Below, one piece after another: positions 22,105-30,062 of a stretch of 36,829 nt of DNA. The number at the start of each line of letters is the position of its first letter. The stretch's first letter is position 1. The translations under genes and the position numbers were made by a program. Under the pieces are notes generated by a model. That model saw only the letters and a program-made list of their open reading frames with translations, was not told the DNA's origin and did not search any database. The stretch spans positions 1 to 36,829 of the forward strand of contig VGRJ01000039.1 in NCBI GenBank assembly GCA_016875405.1, given 5' to 3'. The stretch is from Deltaproteobacteria bacterium (GTDB lineage Bacteria; Myxococcota_A; Polyangia; Polyangiales; Polyangiaceae).

Positions 22105-22695
22105 TCAGTTGACGGTGATGCACGAGCCATTCGACGGCGCGACCGCAGGCGCGTCGCACGCGGCCTTGCCCGTGTTCATCGCGTCGAGACACACGCCGAC
22201 CCCGATCCCACCCCAGAGCGGCCCGTCCTGGCCCTCCTTGACGCACTTCCCGCTGCCGCAATCGCCATCGTCGCAGCAGTACTTCGCGCAGCCATTCGAC
22301 GCCGAGCAGCCGTAGCCCCCCTGGCAAAACGGGCCCGACTCGTTGTCGCACGCGACGCAAAGCCCGGAATCGTTCGGCGCCGGGAAGCAAACGAACTTGT
22401 TGTCCTTGCTCGCGTCGCACGCTTCACCGGTCTTGCAGCCCGCGTTCGTGACGGGGTTGCACTCCGCCGTCCAAGCTCCGCCGCCGGAGCCCGAGCTCGC
22501 GGACGTGGAGGTCGACGTGCTCGTCGAGGTCGCGGACGAGGACGCCGAAGACGCCTGCGCGCCCGTGCTCACCTGCGAAGACGAGCTCGCCTGGCCGCTC
22601 CCGCCCGAACCGTTGTCGCCTGCACCTTTGCCGCTGCACCCCGCCGCCGCAACGATGACTGCGGCCACACCGAACTCGAGCACACTCATTTTCAT
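22105..22695 (-). CDS. Cysteine-rich lipoprotein with Ser/Thr linker
   Basis: Product of 196 residues. Lipobox VAAAGC has its Cys at 20 in MKMSVLEFGVAAVIVAAAGC. A Gly/Ser/Thr low-complexity linker (about 21-75, with SATSTSTSTSTSASSGSGGG) follows. Then comes a compact domain with about 15 cysteines (ECNPVTNAGCKTGEACDAS, LCVACDNESGPFCQGGYGC, CAKYCCDDGDCGSGKCV). This Cys spacing is the 'tryptophan-free, disulfide-knot' style common in myxobacterial surface lipoproteins annotated as hypothetical. The ATG at 22695 is preferred over the longer frame from 22722 because it starts the signal peptide. Function unknown; the neighbouring propeller lipoprotein is convergent. Confidence 0.82.
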   Translation of the reverse strand: MKMSVLEFGVAAVIVAAAGCSGKGAGDNGSGGSGQASSSSQVSTGAQASSASSSATSTSTSTSTSASSGSGGGAWTAECNPVTNAGCKTGEACDASKDNKFVCFPAPNDSGLCVACDNESGPFCQGGYGCSASNGCAKYCCDDGDCGSGKCVKEGQDGPLWGGIGVGVCLDAMNTGKAACDAPAVAPSNGSCITVN

Positions 22696-22864
22696 GGCTG
22701 TCAACTCCCAACGCCACGTCACGGCGCTGTCCTCTTAGAACTACCGAGTTCGTCCGCGTGACACAAGCCGCGTCGCCTCGTGATCCCTCGGTCTGGTCAC
22801 CCACGGATCGCCCTCATCGCGTCTGACGACGCGTCGTCACGCGACCCGAGCGGCGAGGCAGCGT

Positions 22865-24257
22865 TCAGCCCCCAAAGCGCTGCTGGACGAGGGCCAGCCG
22901 GCGCTCCATCTCCGCGTCGGCGAGCCCGAGCTTGCCGATCAGCTCCAAACGCCCGCGCGCAGCGACGCCGGTATAAAACGAGGAGTAAGCCGACAGCCGC
23001 TCGAGCTCTGCGAGCACGCTGCCCATCAGCCAGTTGGCCGCGCGGCCGTCGGACGCGAGTCGCTCGTACCGAGCCGAGGGCGGCAGGAAGGGCTCGCTTG
23101 CGTCGGCGCGACCCTGTTGCGAGAGAGCGTTGGCGACAGCCGAGAGGCTCTTGACCGCGAGGTCACGAGCACCGAAGTCCGCGCGACACGGGCGAGGCTC
23201 ACCAGGCGAACGCCAGGGACAGGGCCCACACACAACGTGCGTAGCTGACGAAGGGCGGCGGCCAGCGCGCGAACGCGCTCCGGCGCACCCAGCGTCACGT
23301 CACGACTCATGGCGTGCCACGCGAGCGCCACGGTCAGCGCTGCTCCGTGAGGCCGGGTGTCCACGTCCCGCCAGGTCGCCGCGAAGGCCCCAGCGAAAGG
23401 CTGAGAGGCAAGCGTTGCTCGCCAGCCATGCTGGGCCACCGGCACCGGCGCATCGGGCGATGGCGCGCTCTCCACGAGGAGGCCTTCGCCCGCGAGCTCT
23501 CGCGCCCGATCGGGCTTGCAGCAGAACAGGTTGAGGAGGTACGGATCGGCCGCATCGCCAGCCGAGAACGGGACGAGCACACCCGGTCCAGGCACCAGGC
23601 GATACGAGCGGTAGCCGAGGGCTTCGAACGCTGCGACGAGCTCCAGGTGGAGCGCCCGACCGGCCTTGACCTCGTACAGGACGAGCGGGGACTGGCTCTC
23701 GAAGAAGCGCCGCCCGCCCTGAAGGATGTTCGCCTCCTCGCCCTCCGCGTCGATCTTGAGAACGGCGATGTCCTGCCAGCCGCAACGCTCGAGGCACGCG
23801 TCGAGCGTCGTGACCGGCACGGTCTCGGTCGCGTCTGCGCGAGCGTCCTCGCGCACGAGCTCGTTGAGCTCGGAGTTCGGATGCAGGCTGAGGCGAGCCG
23901 TGCCGGATGCGCTGGACACGGCTAGCCTCTCCACCGCCACGTGCTCGAACCCATTGGCCGCGAGGCTCTGTTCTAGGAAGGATGCCGTGCTCGAGGCGGG
24001 CTCAAAAGCCCACACGCGGCCGCTCGAACCCACGGCACGGGCCATCGACAAGGCATAGCCCCGTAGTTCGCGCCAAGGTCGATCTCTTGCTACCCAGGCT
24101 TCAAGCTCCCGCGCAAGAAGCGCAGCTCCTCTTCGAACCAATCGAGCTGTTCGCGCAGCACGGAAGGAGTGATGAGGTCGAGCGAATCAGGAACGATGAC
24201 CTGGACTCCGTCGACGAGCGGGAGGGCGACTGGCTTCACGGGGCGTTGCCTGAACAC
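22865..24257 (-). pseudogene. FkbM-family methyltransferase pseudogene
   Basis: Three frames together give one FkbM-type SAM-dependent methyltransferase. The 5' part, from a GTG start at 24257 or 24239, reads KPVALPLVDGVQVIVPDSLDL and LREQLDWFEEELRFLRGSLK, then TAG at 24090-24092 followed by EIDLGANYG (the SAM-binding motif I). A one-base loss near 24056-24062 shifts into ALSMARAVGSSGRVWAFEPA, then ERLAVSSASGTARLSLHPNS and IAVLKIDAEGEEANILQGG, which is the diagnostic FkbM stretch. A second shift near 23176-23195 leads to DFGARDLAVKSLSAVANALS and the stop at 22865. One nonsense change (CAG to TAG fits the family) plus two indels make this a genuine pseudogene rather than a single base-call error. 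The original substrate (a polyketide, sugar or lipid hydroxyl in other FkbM enzymes) is unknown. Confidence 0.8.
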
Positions 24258-24458
24258 ACGAGTTGGCGCGAGACGTGCCGTGCGCCTCGAACCTCCATTT
24301 TAAGCGAAATACCGGTTAGGACGCGTTCTTTGGGCTTGGGGAGCGAGCAACCCTCGCGGCTTCACACTTCTTCATGAACTTCGGCGTAGTTCCTTCACAC
24401 GGCCGCCCCACGTTGCTCCTCGAACGGCGCAAGGTCGCGCCGAGGAGGACGAACGAAG

Positions 24459-24653
24459 ATGATCGGTGTTGCCATTGGGACAGCGTGTTTGGTCGGTCTC
24501 GTCTCGATGCGTCGACGTTGCCACGGCTGCGGACGACGCGCGCGAGGGGCCCCGACGAGGTGCGGCGGCGGCGCTCGTCGCTGTCACGGGAAGGCTCCGA
24601 CCGACGGAGCTCCGCAGGGTCAGGACAACTCCAGGGAAGGAGGGCAACCATGA
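24459..24653 (+). CDS. Small membrane protein, possibly the remnant of a periplasmic heavy-metal sensor
   Basis: Product of 64 residues. The ATG has GAGGAGG about 11 bases upstream. The start MIGVAIGTACLVGLVSMRRR is one membrane helix followed by a Cys/Arg/Gly-rich stretch (CHGCGRR). In related deltaproteobacterial two-component loci a longer Spy/CpxP-like sensor begins the same way and later has an ERLDTTPGQExVI-type motif. Here a similar fragment (RRVRTTPGKEGN) appears in another frame near 24620-24645, so this gene may be a frameshifted remnant. Its stop overlaps the next ATG (ATGA). Homology is from memory only and uncertain. Confidence 0.4.
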   Translation: MIGVAIGTACLVGLVSMRRRCHGCGRRARGAPTRCGGGARRCHGKAPTDGAPQGQDNSREGGQP

Positions 24654-24778
24654 AGCGGCGAATCGTGAAGGTCTTGCTCGTGCTCGGCGTCATCGGAGGC
24701 TTTGGAATGGAGCTTCGACACGCATGCCGGGATCACCGTGGGGGCCCTTGCAGCCACCCGAACGAGACGAAGGGCTGA
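24650..24778 (+). CDS. Small single-pass membrane protein upstream of the two-component system
   Basis: Product of 42 residues. An excellent Shine-Dalgarno (GGAAGGAGG, seven bases before the ATG at 24650) supports translation. The sequence is MKRRIVKVLLVLGVIGGFGM (basic start plus one membrane helix), then a His/Cys-containing tail (LRHACRDHRGG, CSHPNETKG) that could bind metal. It overlaps the previous gene by four bases, and the response regulator begins 20 bp later. Probably an accessory or sensor peptide of the two-component system; no family recognised. Confidence 0.6.
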   Translation: MKRRIVKVLLVLGVIGGFGMELRHACRDHRGGPCSHPNETKG

Positions 24779-24797
24779 TAGGCTCGGCGAGGTTGCG

Positions 24798-25484
24798 ATG
24801 GGTCACCGCGTGTTGGTCGTAGACGACGATGCTCGATTGCAAGAGCTGCTCGCGACATACCTCTCGCAAAACGGCTTCGAGGTAACGAGTGCGGCCGACG
24901 GCCGTAAAGGCCTCGCCGCACTCCAATCCGACACGTTCGACATCGTGCTGCTCGACGTGATGATGCCTGGCCTCGACGGCATCGAGGTATGCCGCCGAAT
25001 CCGCGCCACGTCGCGCATCCCGATCGTCATGCTGACGGCGAAGGGCGACGAGACCGATCGCGTCGTCGGTCTCGAGCTCGGGGCCGACGACTACGTCGCA
25101 AAGCCATTCAGCCCGCGAGAGCTGCTCGCGCGGTTGCGCGCCCTGCTCCGTCGTGCCCAGCCAACGCCGGAGACCCAGGCGCTCACCATCGGAGACCTTG
25201 CGATCGACGTCGACGGCCGAGTCGTGACGCTTGCCGGACGCCAGGTTGACCTCACGGGCATCGAGTTCGACATCCTCGTCACGCTCGCAAAGCGGGCCGG
25301 ACGCGTCGTCGCTCGCGATGGGATCTTGTCCGCAGCCGGGCGCGATGATGTCACCGTTGGCGAGCGCACGGTCGACGTGCACGTCTCGCACCTTCGACAA
25401 AAGCTGGGAGATGCCCCTCGGTCACCGACGAGGATCAAGACCGTGCGGGGCGTCGGCTACGTCCTCGCCAAGGAGCGAGGGTGA
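24798..25484 (+). CDS. OmpR/PhoB-family response regulator
   Basis: Product of 228 residues. The receiver domain is complete: acidic pocket D10/D11 (VLVVDDDARLQELL), phosphoacceptor D53 (VLLDVMMPGLDG), T80 (IVMLTAKGDE) and K102 (YVAKPFSPRELLARL). The C-terminal OmpR-type winged helix (about 130-228) has VDLTGIEFDILVTLAKRAGR, ERTVDVHVSHLRQKL and RIKTVRGVGYVL. It is very similar in layout to CpxR/RprY-type envelope-stress regulators. The ATG at 24798 gives the natural MGHRVLVVDDD start. The downstream histidine kinase starts with GTGA overlapping the stop, so the pair is coupled. Targets are unknown; the small membrane genes upstream are likely in the operon. Confidence 0.96.
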   Translation: MGHRVLVVDDDARLQELLATYLSQNGFEVTSAADGRKGLAALQSDTFDIVLLDVMMPGLDGIEVCRRIRATSRIPIVMLTAKGDETDRVVGLELGADDYVAKPFSPRELLARLRALLRRAQPTPETQALTIGDLAIDVDGRVVTLAGRQVDLTGIEFDILVTLAKRAGRVVARDGILSAAGRDDVTVGERTVDVHVSHLRQKLGDAPRSPTRIKTVRGVGYVLAKERG

Positions 25485-26515
25485 GACGGCGCCGGATCCG
25501 GCATCGCCTGCAGCGCCGTCTCTTTCGATGGTTCGGCCTCGCGATCGTCGCGTCTGCGCTCGTCGTCCTCATGGCGTTGCGGTTCACTTCGGGAAACAAA
25601 ACGGCGCTCGCGCTCGCTCTCTTGCCGGTCCTTGGCGTCGTCTGGGGTGCGTCTGGAGTCATCGCACGACGACTCGCAAGGCCCGCCGTCGAGCTGGCTC
25701 GCGTAGCGAACGAGCTCGGTGCCGGGAACCTCGCCGCACGCACCGCGCTCGGTCGATGCAGGCCATCGGGCGACGACGAGTTCGACGTGATGCACCGGGC
25801 CTTCGACGGGATGGCCGAGCGCATCGAAGGCCAGCTCCGCGCGCAGAAGGAGCTCCTCGCCGCGGTATCGCACGAGCTCCGCACGCCGCTCTCCCGTATC
25901 CGACTGCTCGTGGAATTGGGCCGTGACGGGGCGGCCTCCTCGACGACCTTCGACGAGCTGGAACGCGAGGTCGTCGAGATCGATGCGCTCGTGGGTGACC
26001 TGCTCGCGAGCTCGCGACTCGACTTCCATGCGCTCACCAAACGGAGCCTCGACGCCGCGGACCTCGGTCGCCGTGCGCTCGACCGCGCGGGGCTCGCGGC
26101 CTCGCGGCTCGTGGTCGACGGCTCGGCCCCCATCGAAGGCGACGAAGGCCTCCTGCTGCGAGCGCTCGCCAATTTGCTGCGAAACGCCGAGGAGCACGGG
26201 GACGGCCTCGTGAGGCTCTCGGTGATGCGCGTCGACGGCGTGGTTCAAATCCTCGCGGAGGACGCTGGTCCTGGCTTCAGCGAAGACGATCCTCGCGTGC
26301 TGTTCGAGCCCTTCGCGCAGGCGGTGCCCGGTTCGACGAATGGGACGCTCGGCCTAGGCCTCGCGCTCGTGAAGCGCATCGCAGAAGCGCACGGGGGCCG
26401 AGTGGTCGCCGAGAGCACGACGCCGCGAGGCGCGCGGGTCGGGTTCGAGCTGCCCTTCCATGACGACGATCGCGGCGAGCGAGGACCCGACGGCACCACG
26501 GACCACTTCGCCTGA
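25481..26515 (+). CDS. Membrane sensor histidine kinase
   Basis: Product of 344 residues, starting at a GTG that overlaps the response regulator stop (GTGA). A short basic N-terminus leads to two transmembrane helices (about 17-34 and 42-62) with almost no periplasmic loop, so it probably senses within the membrane or through a small partner protein. The HAMP-like linker is at about 63-118. HisKA has phospho-His H131 in LAAVSHELRTPLSRIRLL. HATPase_c has N-box LANLLRNAEEHG, G1 EDAGPGFS and G2 GTLGLGLALVKRIAEAHGG. All catalytic motifs are intact. It belongs with the response regulator at 24798. It is convergent with the sterol operon, separated by a hairpin. Confidence 0.95.
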   Translation: MRRRRIRHRLQRRLFRWFGLAIVASALVVLMALRFTSGNKTALALALLPVLGVVWGASGVIARRLARPAVELARVANELGAGNLAARTALGRCRPSGDDEFDVMHRAFDGMAERIEGQLRAQKELLAAVSHELRTPLSRIRLLVELGRDGAASSTTFDELEREVVEIDALVGDLLASSRLDFHALTKRSLDAADLGRRALDRAGLAASRLVVDGSAPIEGDEGLLLRALANLLRNAEEHGDGLVRLSVMRVDGVVQILAEDAGPGFSEDDPRVLFEPFAQAVPGSTNGTLGLGLALVKRIAEAHGGRVVAESTTPRGARVGFELPFHDDDRGERGPDGTTDHFA

Positions 26516-26539
26516 CGCTCCACGAAGCCGCCGGGCACA

Positions 26540-26564
26540 CCGCGCTCGCCCGAGTCCAGCGCGG
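26540..26564. terminator. Hairpin between the histidine kinase and the sterol operon
   Basis: Perfect 7-bp stem CCGCGCT / AGCGCGG with an 11-nt loop in the 114-bp gap between two convergent transcription units. There is no T-run; a bidirectional terminator is inferred. Confidence 0.4.
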
Positions 26565-26629
26565 GGTGATGACGAGCGTCGCACGGCAGCGCCTCGCCGG
26601 GCTCGCGGTCGGCGAAGAAGGGCCCGGAT

Positions 26630-29600
26630 TCAGCCCCGATGCAGCTTCGCGACGCGCGGGCTCCGGCCAACGCGGGCGAGCTCCGCGCGCTCGCCCGCAC
26701 GCGAAACGAAACACCCGAGCGCCCACACCGGGAAGTAAGCCCGGTAGGCGACGTAATCGAGGAGCGCGGTGTGGAAGAACACTCCGACCGGCATCTCTTT
26801 CGGGAAGCTCCCGTCCGGTAGCTGCCGCGCGGCGAGGTAGTGAGCGGCCCTCTCAACCGCGTCCCAGGCGGGATCGCGCGCGTCGAGCAGCGTGCTCATC
26901 GCCCACGCGGTCTGCACGACGTGGCTCGTCGCAGCCTCGTGGTACACGCCTTCGAGGCACGAGCGCGGGTCCTCGCCCCAGCCGCCATCGGGTCGCTGCC
27001 GAGCGAGAAGCCAGCGGCACGCTCGCCGGACGGCCGGATCCTGCGGGCGCACTCCGCCCGCGAGCAGCCCGCGCACGCCGAACATCGTGCCGTAAATGAA
27101 GTGCACACCCCAGTTGCCCGCGAACGAGCCATCAGGTCGTTGCAGCGCCCGAATTCGCGCGACGCCGCGACGAACCGAGGCCTCGACGGCAGCACCCATC
27201 ACGCCGGGGAAGCGCTCGCGGAAGCGTGCGAGCGCCGCGACGCATGACGCCGTGCACTCGACGTAGGAGTGTTCGGTCATCGAGTCGCCGAACATCTCGG
27301 CGGGGTTCAGCCACTCGAGCGGGACGTCGGTGCCCCGCGGCTCGTAACTCCCGAAGCCTCCATCGGAGTTCTGGCACGAGAGAACGAACCGAGCCGCGCG
27401 CGTGAGCTCCTCTTCCGTCGCGTGCGTCGACGGCGCCTCGAGCAGTGCGAGCATGGCCTCGGCCGTGCAGTCACTCACGGGCCATCCGTGCCACGCCCCC
27501 GCGAAACAGAAGCCACCGACCGGATCGATTCGGTCGTTCTCACGGTAGCCGACAGTCGGCGCGACGGCGATCTGCTGGCGACGGAGCGAGGCCGCGCCAC
27601 GTTCGAGCGCGCGGGTCACGTCGAGGTGAGGCGCGGCCGCCGCGAGGGACTGCAGGGCGAAGGCCGTATCCCAGGTCGCGCTGCGAGCGCCAGCGACGCG
27701 GAGTCCGTGAACATCGTCTTCCCAGATCCATCCCTCGAAGGCGGTGAGCTGGCGAGCGAGGTCGACGTCGTTCGGATCGTGACGATGCAAGGCGAGCATG
27801 TCGAGCATGCCGCTCACGGGCGAGATGCAGGTGTACTCGGTCGAGCGGAGCTCGAAGCGGATCCGCTCACGAAGCTCGCCTCGAAGGCGCGCGCGGCGGT
27901 CGGGAGCCGCGCGCTCATCGAACCGCGCGAGGAGCTCGTAGCCAAGCTCGAGGGCGCGGCTCGGCGGCGTGTAGATCTCGGCCTCGCGCAGCGCGCGGCG
28001 AGCCGCACCGAAGTCGACCGCGTCGTATCCCTCGGGGAAGAGCTCGCGCCGAAGCGCAGCGACGAGCGTGTCGTCGCCGAGCGAGAACGTCTCGCCATGG
28101 AGGCAGGCCATCCCCAGGTAAATGAGGCGCGTGTGGCAGTAGTAGCGCGAGGGATGGATCGGCAGCGAGCGCGGCAGCGCCCAGAGCTCGGGCAGGACAG
28201 GATTGACGCCTCGCCACTCGTAGAGTCCAGCGAGCGCGAGCCAGAACTTCCCCCACGTCGGAATGCCGATGACACCACCGGCGCGCTCCAAGAACGCCCG
28301 CGCTCGGACGAGGACCGGAGCATTGGGCTCGAGGCCCAAAATGCGCGCCGCCACGTAGACGAGCGCGGTGACGAACACGTACGGCGGAGACGCTTCGTGC
28401 AGCCCAAAGCCACCGCCCGCGAGCTCCTCGACCTCGAACGCTCGAAGAATCCGAGCGCGTCGCCGCGCGGCGATCGGGACCCCCATAAACCGCATCGCGA
28501 TCGCGTATTGAGCCGCGAGGAGCGGGCACCAAACGTCCTCACCCTCCCACGACCCATCGGCATGCTGGCTGCGCTCGAGGGCCCGGACCGCCCGCTCGAG
28601 CGCGAGCGCAGGAGCGCCCGCCTGCTCGGCGCGGTGCTCGGCATCGCGCACGGCGGCCGGGTGCAGCGCCACGTCCGCCTTGGCGCTCGACGCCTGGAGA
28701 GCCTCTCCGTACGCACGATCCGCGGAGAGCGCGTACGGCCGAGGCTCTGCGAGGCGCATCGTCCCCTCGACGAGCCAGCGCACCCTCGAGGCAAGGCGGC
28801 CCACGACACCTGCGACGTGCCGGTAATGACCACCCGCGAGCGCCTCGCGACCAAAGCCTCGCGCTCCTCCGACGACCGCGCGCACAAACGAGCCGACGAA
28901 GGCGGTTGGGGCGACCTCCTCGCATGCGAGCAAGCCCATCGTTCGCGCGCGCTCGGCGGGATCGCGACGCCACAGGTCGTACACCGCGCGACGAATCGCG
29001 ACGCACTCCTCGCTAGAGTCAGCGAAGACCTCGTAGAGCGCCACCGCGAGCATCTCCGGAACGCGCGCCTCCGAGAGCCTCTGCCGCTCGTAGTCCGCGA
29101 CCGATGCCGCACCGACGAGCGCCAGAGCGTCCTGGAAGCCGAGCGTCATCCCAAGCGCGGTGAGCGGATGATGGTGCCCGGCCGCGTCACCGACCAGCGC
29201 GAGCCCTTCGCGACCGAGGCTCGTTCGTGGCCGCGTCTGGTTCGCGGCCCAGGCGATCTCGCCACGCTGCAGCGTCCGCCAGAAGCCTCGTCGAAAGGGC
29301 TCCGGGAGCACCGCGTGGTAGCCGTCCCAGAGCATCGCCTCACGCCCGCGGCCCGTCGGCGTCGACAGCGGGACGTCGATGCACATGCGGACATGCTGCT
29401 CGCTCACGCGATACGCGAGCACCGGACCCGGACCGCCGAGGAACACGTGCCCGTACCCCTCGTGGGGAAGCGTTGCGTCCTCGACGAGCAAGCCGGCCAT
29501 CCGCGAGTAGGTCGCCGAGGCGACGTCATGCCCCAGCGCCTCGTGCGCCACCGAGCGCCTTCCACCGGCGCCGACCACGAGTCCCGCCGCAACCTCGCTC

Positions 29601-30058
29601 GAGCTGCCGTCGCGCCGCTGGACGTTCACGCGCTGACCGACGATCGACGTAGCCCTCGCGCTGTCCACGTAGTCGATGCCGCTCGTCGAAGAGGCGCGCG
29701 CACGCAGCGCGCCGACGATCCGAGAGTGCTCGCAGCTCATGCCGCGCTTCTCGCCCGCATAGGGGAGCGTGACCGGCGCGCCTTCGTCATCGGGAAACAC
29801 CACGAAACCGCGTCCTCGCCCGAAGAACGTGTCCGTGGCTTGCGAGGCGTCCTCACCCGTGAGCTCGCGCGGGGTCAGCCCCAGCTCGCCGAGGATGCGG
29901 ACCGCTGGAGGGTGCAGCCATTCACCCGCGAAGCGCTCGCCTGCCTTGGGGTTCGCCTCGACGAGGAGGACGCTCGCCCCCCGACGCGCGAAGGCGAGCG
30001 CCGTCACGCACCCCACGGGCCCGGCGCCCGTCACCACGACGTCGTAGCGCGGTCGCAT
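26630..30058 (-). CDS. Natural fusion: squalene epoxidase + oxidosqualene (sterol) cyclase
   Basis: A 1142-residue single ORF with no internal break. Residues about 1-430 are a FAD monooxygenase of the squalene-epoxidase type: dinucleotide fold VVVTGAGPVGCVTALAFARR, and the FAD/substrate motif GDAAGHHHPLTALGMTLGF (about 290-308; eukaryotic enzymes have GDAxNMRHPLTGGGMT). Residues about 485-1130 are a triterpene cyclase with QW repeats (SQHADGSWEGED, SCQNSDGGFGSYE, QRPDGSFAGNWG, RQRPDGGWGED). Its acid motif is VSDCTAE (catalytic D863), not the DxDDTA of squalene-hopene cyclases, so it should use 2,3-oxidosqualene. C935 in YVECTAS and H642 in CHTRLIYLGM match conserved oxidosqualene cyclase residues. 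V861 equals lanosterol synthase V453 (plant cycloartenol synthase has Ile). The ATG at 30058 gives MRPRYDVVVTGAG. It starts 4 nt after squalene synthase. Product probably lanosterol-like. Confidence 0.95.
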   Translation of the reverse strand: MRPRYDVVVTGAGPVGCVTALAFARRGASVLLVEANPKAGERFAGEWLHPPAVRILGELGLTPRELTGEDASQATDTFFGRGRGFVVFPDDEGAPVTLPYAGEKRGMSCEHSRIVGALRARASSTSGIDYVDSARATSIVGQRVNVQRRDGSSSEVAAGLVVGAGGRRSVAHEALGHDVASATYSRMAGLLVEDATLPHEGYGHVFLGGPGPVLAYRVSEQHVRMCIDVPLSTPTGRGREAMLWDGYHAVLPEPFRRGFWRTLQRGEIAWAANQTRPRTSLGREGLALVGDAAGHHHPLTALGMTLGFQDALALVGAASVADYERQRLSEARVPEMLAVALYEVFADSSEECVAIRRAVYDLWRRDPAERARTMGLLACEEVAPTAFVGSFVRAVVGGARGFGREALAGGHYRHVAGVVGRLASRVRWLVEGTMRLAEPRPYALSADRAYGEALQASSAKADVALHPAAVRDAEHRAEQAGAPALALERAVRALERSQHADGSWEGEDVWCPLLAAQYAIAMRFMGVPIAARRRARILRAFEVEELAGGGFGLHEASPPYVFVTALVYVAARILGLEPNAPVLVRARAFLERAGGVIGIPTWGKFWLALAGLYEWRGVNPVLPELWALPRSLPIHPSRYYCHTRLIYLGMACLHGETFSLGDDTLVAALRRELFPEGYDAVDFGAARRALREAEIYTPPSRALELGYELLARFDERAAPDRRARLRGELRERIRFELRSTEYTCISPVSGMLDMLALHRHDPNDVDLARQLTAFEGWIWEDDVHGLRVAGARSATWDTAFALQSLAAAAPHLDVTRALERGAASLRRQQIAVAPTVGYRENDRIDPVGGFCFAGAWHGWPVSDCTAEAMLALLEAPSTHATEEELTRAARFVLSCQNSDGGFGSYEPRGTDVPLEWLNPAEMFGDSMTEHSYVECTASCVAALARFRERFPGVMGAAVEASVRRGVARIRALQRPDGSFAGNWGVHFIYGTMFGVRGLLAGGVRPQDPAVRRACRWLLARQRPDGGWGEDPRSCLEGVYHEAATSHVVQTAWAMSTLLDARDPAWDAVERAAHYLAARQLPDGSFPKEMPVGVFFHTALLDYVAYRAYFPVWALGCFVSRAGERAELARVGRSPRVAKLHRG

Positions 30059-30062
30059 GGCG

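Noticed and set aside
26630-30058. Cyclase half as a squalene-hopene cyclase
   Set aside because: The catalytic motif is VSDCTAE, not DxDDTA, and an epoxidase is fused to it.
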